The notes under the pieces are model-generated. The model was not told where the DNA came from. It ran no database searches and was given only the letters and a program-made list of their open reading frames with translations. Shown here piece by piece: positions 1 to 9,163 of a DNA stretch of 49,739 nucleotides (position 1 is its first letter; each line of letters opens with the position of its first letter). A program made the position numbers and the translations under genes. Origin of the DNA: an uncultured Acinetobacter sp. (GTDB lineage Bacteria; Pseudomonadota; Gammaproteobacteria; Pseudomonadales; Moraxellaceae); assembly GCF_947626835.1 (NCBI RefSeq), contig NZ_CANQTS010000016.1, forward strand, positions 1 through 49,739, given 5' to 3'.

Positions 1-73
1 AGGACAATAGAAATCTCCCACAAGCCTTAGACATTGCATTTAACTTAATGTAGCTTATGTTTTTTATTTAGCT
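1..73. other. Unassigned sequence beyond the truncation point at the left edge
   Basis: These bases replace the expected remainder of the thioesterase gene that begins at 175 on the minus strand. No open frame of useful length, terminal inverted repeat or known IS end could be recognised. A mobile-element end or a deletion junction is the likely explanation because the neighbouring gene stops abruptly inside a conserved motif. Confidence 0.4.
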
Positions 74-175
74 ATAACGGTAATAGTTCACATTATTGAC
101 ATGACCCAAGGCATCCATATCGCCCCAATCGACACCTTGTTCAAATATCATTGGATAATCACTCAGCGAGAGCAT
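68..175 (-). pseudogene. Truncated acyl-CoA thioesterase (hotdog fold, YbgC/4HBT-like), N-terminal 35 residues
   Basis: The frame starts with ATG at 175, 12 bases after the hemY stop, and reads MLSLSDYPMIFEQGVDWGDM, followed by the conserved block DALGHVNNVNYYRY of hotdog-fold thioesterases (catalytic Asp in the D-x-x-G-H-V-N-N motif). Family members are about 130-150 residues; here the reading ends with Ser and a TAA stop directly after YRY, where homologues continue with a Glu-containing helix. Codon use matches the upstream hem genes, so the 5' part is native and was probably the last gene of the hem operon. The breakpoint lies near 73/74. A deliberately short protein is unlikely because the fold cannot form from 35 residues. 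Confidence 0.75.
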
Positions 176-187
176 TTTTATTTTTCC

Positions 188-1381
188 TTATAACTTAATT
201 ACAATATGGTTAGTGTTTTTCTCAAAAATAATATTTAAATGCGTAAGGAGTTCTGGCTGTTCTTTTAATGCATGTTGAACTCTTAAATAGCTCATTAAAA
301 CATGTTCAGGATACATGTGTAGTAATTGTTCAGCCTCAGTTTTACGGTTGGTAATTTTATAAACATAATATTTGGCAAAAGTTAATACAGGTACACTTGG
401 ATATTGCTCCTCCCAAGAGGCAATATGTTGCTCTACATCCTGATAATCGGGTTGAGTTTGTAACATTTGTTGTTCAAACCATAAATAAAATACATCTTCA
501 TGAAATTGTTTTAGCAATAAGTGTTCAGCTAGATTCTTTGCATGTGCTTGCATATCGTCTAAACGTACTAAGAGCTTCAGCCATAATAATTTTACCTCAG
601 AGGTTTTTTGCTCAATTTCGGGCAATAAGTCCATATAACGTTGTTTAAGATGGTTTAAGTCATCTGTATTAGCTTTCTCAAATTGTTGTAATAATTGTTC
701 AAGCCAAACAATTTTACTCGGTGTTGGTAAATGTCCATATTGAGTAGCGCGTAAATAGTCCCAAGGAAATTGCAAGGCAAACTTAGCCCATAAGGCATTC
801 AGACGTTGTTGATAGGCTTGTGCTACATCTTCTAACCATGGCGAGAGCGCATGTTGATGTAAAAATTCTAAATGGGTCAGTGCCTGTTGGGCATCTTTTT
901 CAGCCAAATAGATTTCAATGCGTTGTAATTCAGCCAATTCAAAGGCCATGCTATGGGTTTGATTAAGTGCTAACAGTGCTTTTTTAGGCTGACCTTGCAT
1001 ATTGGCCAGACGTGCATCCATCACCCCTTGTAATAAGGTAGAGTGTTGAAATACCCGCTGAATAAAATCTTGTTGATCGCGTCCTGCATCTAATAACCAA
1101 ATCACAGCCAATTGTTCATAAGGATGCAGATTTTTAAAATTAAATACATTGTCACGCTGACGCTGTACGCGGCTTAAATAGCGCTTTAATAGATACCAAT
1201 AAGTTTGTGCCACTAAACTTAACAACGCTAAAGCAATAAATAATAGCCACACATTGGTTTGAAGTTGCCAATCACGCCAATACAGATATACATAGCCCAC
1301 ACCATGCCCATAACTGAGCAGCGTCAACAGTGCAAATATGATCAAGCTCATCAAAGTATAAGCAATTAAAATGTGGCGCAT
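188..1381 (-). CDS. hemY: HemY-like inner-membrane protein with TPR repeats
   Basis: This 397-residue protein has two N-terminal hydrophobic segments (about residues 5-25 and 43-63) followed by a Gln/Leu-rich helical region typical of tetratricopeptide repeats. That is the layout of proteobacterial HemY, encoded with hemX downstream of hemCD. It is thought to act in late haem synthesis or its coordination at the inner membrane; a catalytic role is not established and it is unrelated to the protoporphyrinogen oxidase also called HemY. It follows hemX with only three bases between stop and start, so the two are co-transcribed. The C-terminus ends HIVIKL, giving a normal length. Confidence 0.88.
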   Translation of the reverse strand: MRHILIAYTLMSLIIFALLTLLSYGHGVGYVYLYWRDWQLQTNVWLLFIALALLSLVAQTYWYLLKRYLSRVQRQRDNVFNFKNLHPYEQLAVIWLLDAGRDQQDFIQRVFQHSTLLQGVMDARLANMQGQPKKALLALNQTHSMAFELAELQRIEIYLAEKDAQQALTHLEFLHQHALSPWLEDVAQAYQQRLNALWAKFALQFPWDYLRATQYGHLPTPSKIVWLEQLLQQFEKANTDDLNHLKQRYMDLLPEIEQKTSEVKLLWLKLLVRLDDMQAHAKNLAEHLLLKQFHEDVFYLWFEQQMLQTQPDYQDVEQHIASWEEQYPSVPVLTFAKYYVYKITNRKTEAEQLLHMYPEHVLMSYLRVQHALKEQPELLTHLNIIFEKNTNHIVIKL

Positions 1382-1384
1382 AAC

Positions 1385-2200
1385 TTATCTCAATAAAGCT
1401 CGTGTAGTCAGTGCAGGCATTGCTAAATGACGAATAGCCTTGGCCTGTTCAATATGCATGATCAACTGCCTGGCTTTTTGATCAGGTAAAGCTGTTAAAA
1501 TAGTAACAACAGCATTCATTTCTTGTTGATAGGCAAGATACTGACCTTGTAGCAATAATTGACGTGCCAAAAGTAAATGTAATTGTGCTTCTTTAAGCAC
1601 AAATTGGCGTTGCATCAAGACTTTAGATGGTTGTTCTACTTGTTCTAGTTTGAACCATTTTTGCCAAAATGCAGCCTGTTTTTCATGCGGTACCGCTAAA
1701 TTTTGCTGACCAATCTCTGCATTGAGCATCACATCAACCTGCTGCAATACTTGATTAAATTGTTGCTGCTGCGCTTGTTTGGCAGTTACAAAATTTTGAA
1801 TATCTTGACGATCTTGAATAATCGCAGCAGCTAAAGCAGCTTGTAAGCTCTCAGCAAGGCTCGATTGCTTTAGATCAGCATCTAAATGACTGAGCTTTTC
1901 TAAAGCATAAGCATACTGCTGTTGTTTTAAAGCAAATTCAATTAAATCTAAATGTTGCTGTATCAACACCACAGGATGAATCTCTTGCACGTCATTATGA
2001 GGCTCAGTTACAGGTGTTTGTTGCACGTTGTCACGTTTGAGTGCCACTAAACGATCATTGAGATTGGCATTTTGCTGCTCGGCTTGATGAAGTTTTTGCT
2101 GTAATTGGGCTTGCGCTTGATTAAGTTGAATCAAATCATAACTGAGCTTGGCAAGCCATGCGAAAAGCAAAATTGCAGCTAAGATCAAGATTTTTTTCAT
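1385..2200 (-). CDS. hemX: HemX-like membrane-anchored protein (uroporphyrinogen-III C-methyltransferase-like family)
   Basis: The 271-residue product has one N-terminal membrane anchor (about residues 3-19), then a coiled-coil-like Gln/Leu stretch (about 26-57) and a long helical periplasmic domain, as in HemX. The family is often misnamed a methyltransferase; no SAM-binding motif is visible. Its ATG overlaps the hemD stop in an ATGA arrangement (2197-2200), which indicates translational coupling. It is shorter than enterobacterial HemX (about 390 residues) but close to the form in Moraxellaceae. Its role in tetrapyrrole synthesis is inferred from operon position. Confidence 0.82.
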   Translation of the reverse strand: MKKILILAAILLFAWLAKLSYDLIQLNQAQAQLQQKLHQAEQQNANLNDRLVALKRDNVQQTPVTEPHNDVQEIHPVVLIQQHLDLIEFALKQQQYAYALEKLSHLDADLKQSSLAESLQAALAAAIIQDRQDIQNFVTAKQAQQQQFNQVLQQVDVMLNAEIGQQNLAVPHEKQAAFWQKWFKLEQVEQPSKVLMQRQFVLKEAQLHLLLARQLLLQGQYLAYQQEMNAVVTILTALPDQKARQLIMHIEQAKAIRHLAMPALTTRALLR

Positions 2201-2976
2201 GCTTTTCCTTTCTCAAGCCTAAGATGTGCCAAAATCGTGGTGGGATGTAAGGTATCTAATCGTGTAATCTGAAAATCAGCCTGTTGCTGTTGGCGAGCCT
2301 GCTGTAGCAACTTTGCAACACGTGTGCCAAGCACCATGTAGTGCGCCTTTTTTATGATCTCAGGTTGATTTTGCCACAATGCTTGCCAATTTAACCAACT
2401 TGCTTCACTACTGATTAATACAGTATAAGCCAAATTTTCCTGTATTTTTTTGGCAAGTAAAGGCATTAACGTCTGACACATGGGCGGACATTGGCGTTGA
2501 TACAAGACAAAATTTAAAATATGCATGCCTTGCGCTTGCAATTGTTGCATCATAAATTGCCGCCCGCCCTCACCGCGCCAAAAAGTAATCCGACTGCCTT
2601 GTGGTAGCTTTTGTAAACATGGCAGTTGTAACATCCCTTCTGAAGTTTCTACCTCAGGAATCAACGCTTGAATGCCGTATTTTTCCAAGACTTGTGCAGT
2701 TTTAATACCCACAGCAATCCACTGAATATGGCTCAATTCTTCAAGTTGAATGCCTGTTTGTTGCAAATACTGCATACCAACTTCAACTGCAGTTGGACTA
2801 ACCACCACAATCACTTGCGCACTGGGTAACTGCCGATAGAGCTCGTAGAGTTCTGGACTCAACTTAAGTGCTTGTAACTCAAGTAACGGCAGCTCAAATA
2901 CAGTGATGTCCTGTTGAGACAATGCCGCAGTTAATGCTGCGGCACGATCTTGAGGGCGAGTATTGACAAATAACAT
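2197..2976 (-). CDS. hemD: Uroporphyrinogen-III synthase
   Basis: HemD closes and isomerises hydroxymethylbilane to uroporphyrinogen III in the cytoplasm. The protein begins MLFVNTRPQDRAAALTAAL, the classic HemD start with the conserved RP-x-x-Q/DR pattern, and carries a mid-protein segment QVIVVVSPTAVE and a C-terminal VLISSEAS region. The open frame extends upstream to 3045, but the ATG at 2976 is preferred because it lies one base after the hemC stop and starts exactly where homologues do. The resulting 259 residues match the family. The gene is coupled to hemC upstream and overlaps hemX downstream. Confidence 0.9.
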   Translation of the reverse strand: MLFVNTRPQDRAAALTAALSQQDITVFELPLLELQALKLSPELYELYRQLPSAQVIVVVSPTAVEVGMQYLQQTGIQLEELSHIQWIAVGIKTAQVLEKYGIQALIPEVETSEGMLQLPCLQKLPQGSRITFWRGEGGRQFMMQQLQAQGMHILNFVLYQRQCPPMCQTLMPLLAKKIQENLAYTVLISSEASWLNWQALWQNQPEIIKKAHYMVLGTRVAKLLQQARQQQQADFQITRLDTLHPTTILAHLRLEKGKA

Positions 2977-2977
2977 A

Positions 2978-3901
2978 TTATTTTTGATACAACGCTTGGA
3001 GTAACTCACCTGCGCCTTGCGCCAAAAGCTGGTTGGCAAGCTCAATACCTAACTCTTCGGCTTGTTGTGGCAGACCTTGCACTTGGGCTTTAAGTAAGGT
3101 TCTACCATCTACGCTGCCCACACGACCTTCAAGCCGAATATGTCCATCTGTTAGTGTGGCATAGCCTGCAATTGGGACTTGGCATCCACCTTCTAAATAG
3201 GCATTAAAGGCACGCTCTGCACGTACACAAACATTAGTTTCAGCATGCATAAGCGGTAAAATTAAATCTAACACAGCTTGATCGTTGCTGCGGCATTCTA
3301 AGCCTAAGGCACCTTGCCCAACAGCCGGTAAGCTGACAATGGCATCTAAACTATGACGAATACGCTCAGGCATCTCTAAACGCTTTAAACCAGCGCTGGC
3401 TAAGATAATCGCGTCATAAAGACCTGCATCAAGCTTAGATAAGCGCGTACCTACGTTGCCACGTAAATCTAAAATTTCTAAATCAGGACGGGCTTGTAGA
3501 ATCTGACATTTACGACGCAAACTTGAGGTGCCCACTTTGGCGCCTTGCGGTAAATCGGCAAAATTGGCATAAGTATTGGATACAAAGGCATCGAGCGGAT
3601 CTTCACGCTCACAAATTACAGCAAGTTCTAAACCTTCAGGCAATGCCATCGGTACATCTTTCATTGAGTGTACCGCCAAATCGGCACGACCATCTAACAA
3701 AGCTGCTTCTAATTCTTTAACAAATAAACCCTTACCGCCAATTTTAGCCAATGGGGTATCTAAAATTTTGTCGCCCTGAGTGACAAAGGTCACCAATTCC
3801 ACTTTTAAATCTGCATGTAAGATTTCTAAACGTGCACGAATGTGTTCCGCCTGCCAAAGTGCAAGCGGGCTTTGTCGAGTGGCAATTTTCAGGGTTTTCA
3901 T
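2978..3901 (-). CDS. hemC: Hydroxymethylbilane synthase (porphobilinogen deaminase)
   Basis: The enzyme polymerises four porphobilinogen molecules into hydroxymethylbilane. The 307-residue sequence starts [20 protein letters not shown] and includes TQGDKILD, the K-G-L-F-V-K-E-L-E loop, HSMKDVP, the GTSSLRR substrate-binding arginines, [10 protein letters not shown], and [12 protein letters not shown] with the cysteine that anchors the dipyrromethane cofactor. All key residues are present and the length is normal. It is first in the hemCDXY run, separated from algR by 65 bases, the same order as in pseudomonads. Confidence 0.97.
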   Translation of the reverse strand: MKTLKIATRQSPLALWQAEHIRARLEILHADLKVELVTFVTQGDKILDTPLAKIGGKGLFVKELEAALLDGRADLAVHSMKDVPMALPEGLELAVICEREDPLDAFVSNTYANFADLPQGAKVGTSSLRRKCQILQARPDLEILDLRGNVGTRLSKLDAGLYDAIILASAGLKRLEMPERIRHSLDAIVSLPAVGQGALGLECRSNDQAVLDLILPLMHAETNVCVRAERAFNAYLEGGCQVPIAGYATLTDGHIRLEGRVGSVDGRTLLKAQVQGLPQQAEELGIELANQLLAQGAGELLQALYQK

Positions 3902-3966
3902 AGGCTATAACATCATCTTTGCAATATGCTTAAACTTAACCTGATCCCTTAAAAATGCAAGTGCTT

Positions 3967-4704
3967 TTAAAGTTTTTGAATCCGCTCACGTAAGCTGGGC
4001 AAATGCCGACGGCTCACTGCAAGGCGCTCATCTAACTCACGACAGCGTACTTGATACTGTCCCGCGCCCAAAACTTCTAAGCCATCTAAATACGCCACAG
4101 CCACCAAAGCATTGCGATGAATACGAATAAACTGCTCAGGAAATTCTTGTTCTAAATCTTTTAAAGTTTCATCAATTAAAACACTGCCATTTTTATGGCG
4201 CACCGTGACATATTTTTGATCGGCTAAAAAATAATAAATATTTTCGATGGGAATTAATTCCACACCACGATAGGTTTTCGCAGCAATTTGCTGACGTGTT
4301 ACTTTAATTTCGTCCATATCTTCTTGTTGTTTTAAAGCGCTCAATTGAGCTTGGTTAATTTTAGTTAGCCGCCCTAAAACCTGTTGCAATTCCTGTTGCA
4401 TAATCGGTTTTAATAAGTAGCCATCTGCCATACGAAATGCTTCAAGCGCATGTTCGTCATACGCTGTACAAAACACAATTGCAGGCATGGGGTCAAGCTG
4501 CTGTAAATATTCTGCACAGGTTAAGCCATCCATTTCAGGCATTTGAATATCAAGTAATACGACATCCGGTTGATGGAATTCAGTCAGTTCAATTGCTTGC
4601 TGACCATGACTTGCCACTGCCACCACGTGGTGTCCAAGCTGCTCCACCAATCGTGACAAACGTTGAGCTGCTAAAGCTTCATCGTCACAAATTAGGATGT
4701 CCAT
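3967..4704 (-). CDS. algR: LytTR-family response regulator, AlgR-like
   Basis: The protein (245 residues) has an N-terminal receiver domain with the acidic pair DD at 7-8, phospho-acceptor Asp in VVLLDIQMPEMDG (about residue 51), conserved Thr/Ala and Lys in FCTAYDEHALEAF and LLKPI, and a C-terminal LytTR DNA-binding domain (about 140-245: IYYFLADQKYVTVRHKNG, IRIHRNALV). This matches AlgR, partner of the AlgZ kinase encoded just upstream (49-base gap). In Pseudomonas AlgR controls alginate, twitching motility and virulence; the regulon here cannot be read from the window. Confidence 0.88.
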   Translation of the reverse strand: MDILICDDEALAAQRLSRLVEQLGHHVVAVASHGQQAIELTEFHQPDVVLLDIQMPEMDGLTCAEYLQQLDPMPAIVFCTAYDEHALEAFRMADGYLLKPIMQQELQQVLGRLTKINQAQLSALKQQEDMDEIKVTRQQIAAKTYRGVELIPIENIYYFLADQKYVTVRHKNGSVLIDETLKDLEQEFPEQFIRIHRNALVAVAYLDGLEVLGAGQYQVRCRELDERLAVSRRHLPSLRERIQKL

Positions 4705-4753
4705 GCTTCCTCCTTTTATCCAAAAAAATCAAAGTTTTGTGTGGCTATTGTTG

Positions 4754-5905
4754 TTATTTATAAAGATATTGTACCACTGTAGTAAATATTCCATCGCCTG
4801 CATAGCTTTGAAATGTTACCTTTTCCCCAAAATAGGCTTGCAGACGCTGTTTGACATTATCTAGCGCAATTCCATTGCCACGTTTTGTACTTAAATCATC
4901 AGCCAAATAAGGATTACTAATAATAATATTGACTTGGTTGTCTAAAATTTCAATCAAAATGGTAATTTGACTCGGTTGAATAATTTTTTCTACCCCATGC
5001 GCAATACTATTTTCAAGTAAAGGCTGTAAGGTCAGTAATGGAATTTTAACCTCACGCGCGCGTTCTAAATGTACAAATTTCCATTCTATATTTAAGCGCT
5101 CCCCCAAGCGTACTTTTTCAATAGCCAAATAACGTCGACATAATTCAATTTCATCATTTAAGCTGACCAATTTTAATTCTTGTAAACTGGCGCGAAACAA
5201 ACGCGATAAATCCATCAGCATTTGTTCAGCTTTATCTGGGTCAATACTAATTAAACTTAAAACATTATTTAAACTATTAAATAAAAAATGCGGTTGAATA
5301 CGGGCTTGTAGGGCTTGAATACGAGCTTTGAGTTCGCTTTGTTGTTGTCTTGACCATTGCTCGCGTAAAAAAACATAACGAAAACAAAATAAACCCAATA
5401 ATACCCCATAACTTAAATGCAGGCTTAAGCCCTCAAACAATATCTCAATAGAAAAATGTTCTAACTGCCAATAACTGCCCCAATACATTAAAAAATTAAT
5501 GCTAATAGTGGTGAGTACCACCAAAGCTTGTAATAAAAAAAAGCCTGAAATTAAATTTTGGCTTAAAGAAAAATGCTTAAGCTTAGGCTGTATTTTTTCA
5601 AAACACGCCACAAAGCTTAGTAATACCCAATTGATATATAAGGCGTATTCTAATAAACGTAAACCGCTTAAATTGCCCCACCCACGTGCTTCGGCCAAAC
5701 TTAACAGCATCGCTAAAATATTACTGGCAATAAATAATTCAATTAGATGTTGCCAACGGGTATTTTTAGTAAAAAAATAAGTAAATTGCGTTTTATCCGA
5801 CGCAGACACGACAGTTTCAGCCGCTTGTGTATGAGCAAGCCTTTTTGAATTTGTTATACTCGTTGTTAAATCACTGCTTTTTTTGTTGAGCCGACATGAC
5901 CACAT
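4754..5905 (-). CDS. algZ: LytS/YehU-type sensor histidine kinase, AlgZ (FimS)-like
   Basis: After a variable N-terminus there are four hydrophobic segments (about residues 50-190), then the His_kinase domain motif [18 protein letters not shown] with the phospho-accepting His, and a C-terminal ATPase region with [15 protein letters not shown] and [19 protein letters not shown]. This is AlgZ architecture, and algR follows. The longest start (ATG at 5905) would overlap argH, which begins at 5896 on the other strand, and would place this gene's 5' end over the likely argH promoter. A GTG at 5809 is an alternative giving 351 residues; neither has a strong ribosome-binding site. Confidence 0.85.
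   Translation of the reverse strand: MWSCRLNKKSSDLTTSITNSKRLAHTQAAETVVSASDKTQFTYFFTKNTRWQHLIELFIASNILAMLLSLAEARGWGNLSGLRLLEYALYINWVLLSFVACFEKIQPKLKHFSLSQNLISGFFLLQALVVLTTISINFLMYWGSYWQLEHFSIEILFEGLSLHLSYGVLLGLFCFRYVFLREQWSRQQQSELKARIQALQARIQPHFLFNSLNNVLSLISIDPDKAEQMLMDLSRLFRASLQELKLVSLNDEIELCRRYLAIEKVRLGERLNIEWKFVHLERAREVKIPLLTLQPLLENSIAHGVEKIIQPSQITILIEILDNQVNIIISNPYLADDLSTKRGNGIALDNVKQRLQAYFGEKVTFQSYAGDGIFTTVVQYLYK
5852..5860 (+). promoter_or_regulatory. Extended -10 promoter for argH
   Basis: The bases TGTTATACT fit an extended -10 element (TGnTATAAT with one mismatch). It lies about 36 bases before the argH ATG, so transcription would start near 5867. No convincing -35 box is seen, as is common for extended -10 promoters. 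It sits inside the longest possible reading of algZ on the opposite strand. Confidence 0.45.
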
Positions 5906-7323
5906 CTTCTAATTCCTCAAATTCACAAGCCCAAACTTCAGGCATGTGGGGCGGCCGCTTCGCTGAAGCGACTGACGCATTCGTTGCAGAATTTACCGCA
6001 TCTGTACAGTTTGACCAACGTTTTTATCAACAAGATATTGCAGGCTCAATCGCACATGCGACCATGCTTGCTAAAGTGGGTGTGCTCACTGAACAAGAAC
6101 GTCACGACATCGTCAATGGTTTAACCCAAATTAAAGCTGAAATTGAAGCGGGTCAGTTTGAATGGCGCATTGATCTTGAAGATGTGCACATGAATATTGA
6201 ATCACGTTTAACCCAGCGTATTGGTATTGCAGGTAAAAAATTACATACAGGTCGTAGCCGTAACGACCAAGTAGCAACTGACATTCGTTTATATGTACGT
6301 GATGAAATTGACGCGATTTTAGTTTTATTGCAAAAACTACAAAAAGGCATTTTAGGCTTAGCAGCTAAAAATACCACCACCATTATGCCCGGTTTTACTC
6401 ATTTACAAACTGCTCAACCAGTAACGTTTGGTCACCACCTACTGGCATGGTTTGAAATGCTAGTACGTGACTCAGAGCGTTTAATTGACTGCCGTAAACG
6501 TGTCAATCGTATGCCGCTTGGTTCTGCTGCCCTTGCAGGTACGACTTACCCAATTGATCGTGCTTATACCGCTGAACTTTTAGGTTTTGAAGCAGTATGC
6601 GAAAACTCTCTTGACGCGGTGTCTGATCGTGACTTTGCTATTGAATTTAATGCCGCAGCGTCGTTAATTATGATGCACTTATCACGTATGTCAGAAGAGT
6701 TAATTCTTTGGACATCAGCGCAATTTAAGTTTGTAAACATTCCTGACCGCTTCTGTACCGGTTCTTCAATCATGCCACAGAAGAAAAACCCAGATGTACC
6801 TGAATTAGTACGTGGTAAGACGGGTCGTGTCTATGGCGATTTAATGAGCCTATTAACACTCATGAAAGGTCAACCGCTTGCTTACAACAAAGACAACCAA
6901 GAAGACAAAGAACCATTGTTTGATGCCATTGATACCGTACGTGGTTCACTGATGGCATTTGCAGACATGATTCCTGCGCTTGTACCAAACATTGCAGAGA
7001 TGCGTGAAGCCGCACTGCGTGGTTTCTCAACGGCAACCGACCTTGCCGATTACCTAGTGAAAAATGGCGTAGCATTCCGTGATGCGCATGAAATTGTTGG
7101 TAAAGCAGTTGCACTTGGTGTTCAAGAATCTAAAGACTTATCTGAATTAAGCCTTGAGCAATTACAACAATTCTCAGACTTAATCCAAGCCGATGTGTTT
7201 GAAAAAGCCTTAACCTTAGAAGCTTCTGTGAATGCACGTAACCATATTGGTGGTACAGCGCCTGCACAAGTAGAAGCCGCTATTGCGCGTGCACATGAGC
7301 GTTTAGCGCAGTTATACGCTTAA
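5896..7323 (+). CDS. argH: Argininosuccinate lyase
   Basis: ArgH cleaves argininosuccinate to arginine and fumarate, the last step of arginine synthesis. The 475 residues carry MWGGRFAE near the N-terminus, [33 protein letters not shown], and the fumarase/aspartase signature [20 protein letters not shown] with the catalytic Ser. A Ser/Asn/Gln-rich extension of about 17 residues precedes MWGGRF. It is divergent from algZ, as in pseudomonads, and is followed after 27 bases by yggX. Confidence 0.97.
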   Translation: MTTSSNSSNSQAQTSGMWGGRFAEATDAFVAEFTASVQFDQRFYQQDIAGSIAHATMLAKVGVLTEQERHDIVNGLTQIKAEIEAGQFEWRIDLEDVHMNIESRLTQRIGIAGKKLHTGRSRNDQVATDIRLYVRDEIDAILVLLQKLQKGILGLAAKNTTTIMPGFTHLQTAQPVTFGHHLLAWFEMLVRDSERLIDCRKRVNRMPLGSAALAGTTYPIDRAYTAELLGFEAVCENSLDAVSDRDFAIEFNAAASLIMMHLSRMSEELILWTSAQFKFVNIPDRFCTGSSIMPQKKNPDVPELVRGKTGRVYGDLMSLLTLMKGQPLAYNKDNQEDKEPLFDAIDTVRGSLMAFADMIPALVPNIAEMREAALRGFSTATDLADYLVKNGVAFRDAHEIVGKAVALGVQESKDLSELSLEQLQQFSDLIQADVFEKALTLEASVNARNHIGGTAPAQVEAAIARAHERLAQLYA

Positions 7324-7350
7324 AATTTTCATATTTACTGGAGCTGTACG

Positions 7351-7620
7351 ATGTCTCGCCAAGTATTTTGCCGTAAGTACCAACAAGAAATGGAAGGCTT
7401 AGCCTTTGCCCCATTCCCAGGCCCAAAAGGTCAAGAATTGTTTGACACTGTATCTAAACAAGCATGGGGCGAATGGTTAAAGCATCAAACTACACTGATT
7501 AACGAAAAACGTTTAAATGTGTTTGAAGCAGATGCCAAAAAATTTCTAGAAGAACAACGTGAAAAGTTCTTTAACAATGATGAAAGTTTGGAAAAAGCGG
7601 AAGGTCTAAAGCCTGAGTAA
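7351..7620 (+). CDS. yggX: YggX family Fe(2+)-trafficking / oxidative-damage protection protein
   Basis: This 89-residue cytoplasmic protein starts [20 protein letters not shown] and contains [19 protein letters not shown] and a MLINEKRL-like segment ([20 protein letters not shown]), which define the YggX family. The conserved Cys7 is present. YggX limits iron-dependent oxidative damage to Fe-S proteins. A ribosome-binding site, TGGAG, lies 8 bases before ATG. It follows argH closely and ends before a strong terminator at 7709-7739, so an argH-yggX unit is likely. Confidence 0.95.
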   Translation: MSRQVFCRKYQQEMEGLAFAPFPGPKGQELFDTVSKQAWGEWLKHQTTLINEKRLNVFEADAKKFLEEQREKFFNNDESLEKAEGLKPE

Positions 7621-7708
7621 GGATGAGTACAGCAATGCGCTAAGCAAACATAAGGCAAAAACTCTGCTTTAAGTCTGATCTAAGGCTCTTATCTAAGCTC
7701 GCTTTAAA

Positions 7709-7739
7709 AAGAATCTCCATATTTGGGGATTCTTTTTTT
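7709..7739 (+). terminator. Intrinsic terminator after yggX
   Basis: AAGAATCTCC and GGGGATTCTT form a ten-pair stem (one T-G wobble) around the loop ATATTT, followed by a run of T. It lies 89 bases after the yggX stop. Confidence 0.85.
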
Positions 7740-8121
7740 ATTCAGCTTCAAAACTAGACAAGATAAAAAGCGCTTCAAAGCAATTGCCTTTTTAATCGAT
7801 CTAGTTGTTTAGCCACATCTACAAACTTAGCCCTTACATAAATTTGCGCTAAGCTTGACTGCTTAACCATCTATTCAATCATCAATATTAGTATAACAAT
7901 AAACCACAATAGATAGATTTTTTAGACGAACTATACAGTTGAATTAATGCTGATGTTTAGTGAATCGATTGTTTTTAAATTTTAAAGCATTTAAATAAAC
8001 TGCTTGAAAAGCTCGGCTTCGCTTTTAATTTTCACCCAAATAATTAAATTTTGAATGTGCTAAGCATCACAGATATTCTTTAAAAAGCGTGGTTTATAGA
8101 TTATTTTTCCAACAAAAGTGC
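7740..8121. other. Long AT-rich intergenic stretch without a protein gene
   Basis: Neither strand shows an open frame with a ribosome-binding site and host-like codon use. A small hairpin, AAAAGC-TCGGCTTC-GCTTTT, occurs near 8007-8027. No tRNA, repeat array or IS end is visible. It precedes the candidate small RNA at 8157-8298. Confidence 0.6.
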
Positions 8122-8150
8122 TTGTTTTTTACAAAGTAGATACATATAAG
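8122..8150 (+). promoter_or_regulatory. Predicted sigma-70 promoter for an intergenic small RNA
   Basis: TTGTTT (8122-8127) and TATAAG (8145-8150) are separated by exactly 17 bases. The -10 box matches the consensus at five of six positions. No protein gene follows on this strand before the terminator at 8263-8298. Confidence 0.4.
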
Positions 8151-8156
8151 CATAAA

Positions 8157-8298
8157 ACACAACAATCCTATACAATAAGCCACAATACAAGCCCACGGCT
8201 TATCTATACACTGATCATCATTAAGGAAATGTTATAGATTTTCTAAATAGTTTTAAATTTGTTCCCAAATCTTCCCCCAAAGATTTGGGATTTTTTTT
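8157..8298 (+). ncRNA. Candidate small RNA between yggX and phoU
   Basis: A transcript starting near 8157 would be about 140 nucleotides. It would contain a hairpin ATAAGCC (8175-8181) / GGCTTAT (8197-8203), an A/U-rich unpaired middle, and a terminator with a perfect 11-pair stem, a C-rich loop and eight T. It contains no convincing coding frame with a ribosome-binding site. The layout (promoter, 5' hairpin, single-stranded linker, oligo-U terminator) is that of Hfq-type sRNAs. No known family was recognised. Confidence 0.45.
8263..8298 (+). terminator. Strong orphan intrinsic terminator
   Basis: TCCCAAATCTT (8263-8273) pairs perfectly with AAGATTTGGGA (8280-8290) around the loop CCCCCA, followed by eight T. 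The nearest upstream plus-strand gene already has its own terminator more than 500 bases away, so this one must serve another transcript. Confidence 0.85.
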
Positions 8299-8301
8299 GT
8301 C

Positions 8302-8329
8302 AAAAAACAGCCCATATGGACTGTTTTTT
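8302..8329 (-). terminator. Intrinsic terminator for phoU
   Basis: AAAAAACAG and CTGTTTTTT flank a CC/GG stem top with loop ATAT. The single imperfect position is a T-G wobble only when read on the minus strand, so it fits the end of phoU, 13 bases beyond its stop. Confidence 0.8.
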
Positions 8330-8342
8330 CACTTAAACAGAT

Positions 8343-9074
8343 TTAGTTTTTTTGTACTTTTTGTTCAATTTCTTCCAAACTGGCATGGCGCACATCTAAG
8401 CCTTTCACCATATAAATCACTTGCTCAGAAATATTGCGTGCATGATCACCAATACGCTCTAGCGAACGTAGCACCCACAGTACGTTAATCACACGCGAAA
8501 TATGACGTGGATCTTCAATCATATAGGTCATTAAAGTACGTGTTGCCGATTGATATTCACGGTCAATATCGGCATCTGCCAATAACACATGCAATGCTTG
8601 ATCAATGTCTAAACGGGCAAATGCATCTAAAGCTTCATGAATCATGACACGGACTTGGTTACCAATATGTCGGGTTTCCATATAACCGCGTGGCGAGCCA
8701 CCTTCTTCACACAGATTTTGTGCAATACGGGCAATTTTGGCCGCTTCATCACCAATACGTTCTAAATCGGTATTGGCTTTGCTCATGGCAATCACCATAC
8801 GCAAATCACTTGCCGCAGGATGACGACGCGCCAAAATCAAAGTCAATGCTTCATCAATTTCGCTTTCTAATTTATTGACTGCATTGTCTTTAAACTGCAC
8901 TTCAAGCGCCATGTTGACATCGGTATCTAACAAAGCATGAATGGCGTTAGTGACTTGCTGCTCTACCAAACCGCCCATGGTCATAAACTTGGTGTTTACA
9001 GCCTGCAAGTCTTCGTTAAATTGCGAAGAAATATGATGGTTTAGGACAGGATTGGTTGGGCTCAAAGTTATCAC
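8343..9074 (-). CDS. phoU: Phosphate-specific transport system accessory protein PhoU
   Basis: PhoU links the Pst phosphate transporter to the PhoR/PhoB system and represses the Pho regulon when phosphate is plentiful. The protein is all-helical with two related three-helix halves and the metal-binding motifs EIDEALTLILARRHPAASDL and LERIGDEAAKIA in the first half and LERIGDHARNISEQVIYM in the second. Length (243) is typical. The longest start is GTG at 9074, but a GGAG directly abuts it; a TTG at 9065 has that GGAG at proper spacing and may be used instead. No pst genes are adjacent. Confidence 0.95.
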   Translation of the reverse strand: MITLSPTNPVLNHHISSQFNEDLQAVNTKFMTMGGLVEQQVTNAIHALLDTDVNMALEVQFKDNAVNKLESEIDEALTLILARRHPAASDLRMVIAMSKANTDLERIGDEAAKIARIAQNLCEEGGSPRGYMETRHIGNQVRVMIHEALDAFARLDIDQALHVLLADADIDREYQSATRTLMTYMIEDPRHISRVINVLWVLRSLERIGDHARNISEQVIYMVKGLDVRHASLEEIEQKVQKN

Positions 9075-9134
9075 TCCACGGCACGTTGAAGACAGAAGGT
9101 TAGCAGCGTGTTATTAAAGCGTGCTTATGTGACC

Positions 9135-9163
9135 ATTATATGACAAGTTTATTTTTGGATAAG
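9135..9163 (-). promoter_or_regulatory. Predicted phoU promoter
   Basis: On the minus strand TATAAT (9135-9140) is preceded by 17 bases and TTATCC (9158-9163). The -35 half is weak and lies in the 3' end of the upstream TolC-like gene. A start near 9128 gives a leader of about 55 bases. Confidence 0.4.

Noticed and set aside
1..73. Left edge as the other end of the same IS5-family element
   Set aside because: No copy of GGCTTTGTTGCACAAA or its complement is seen there.
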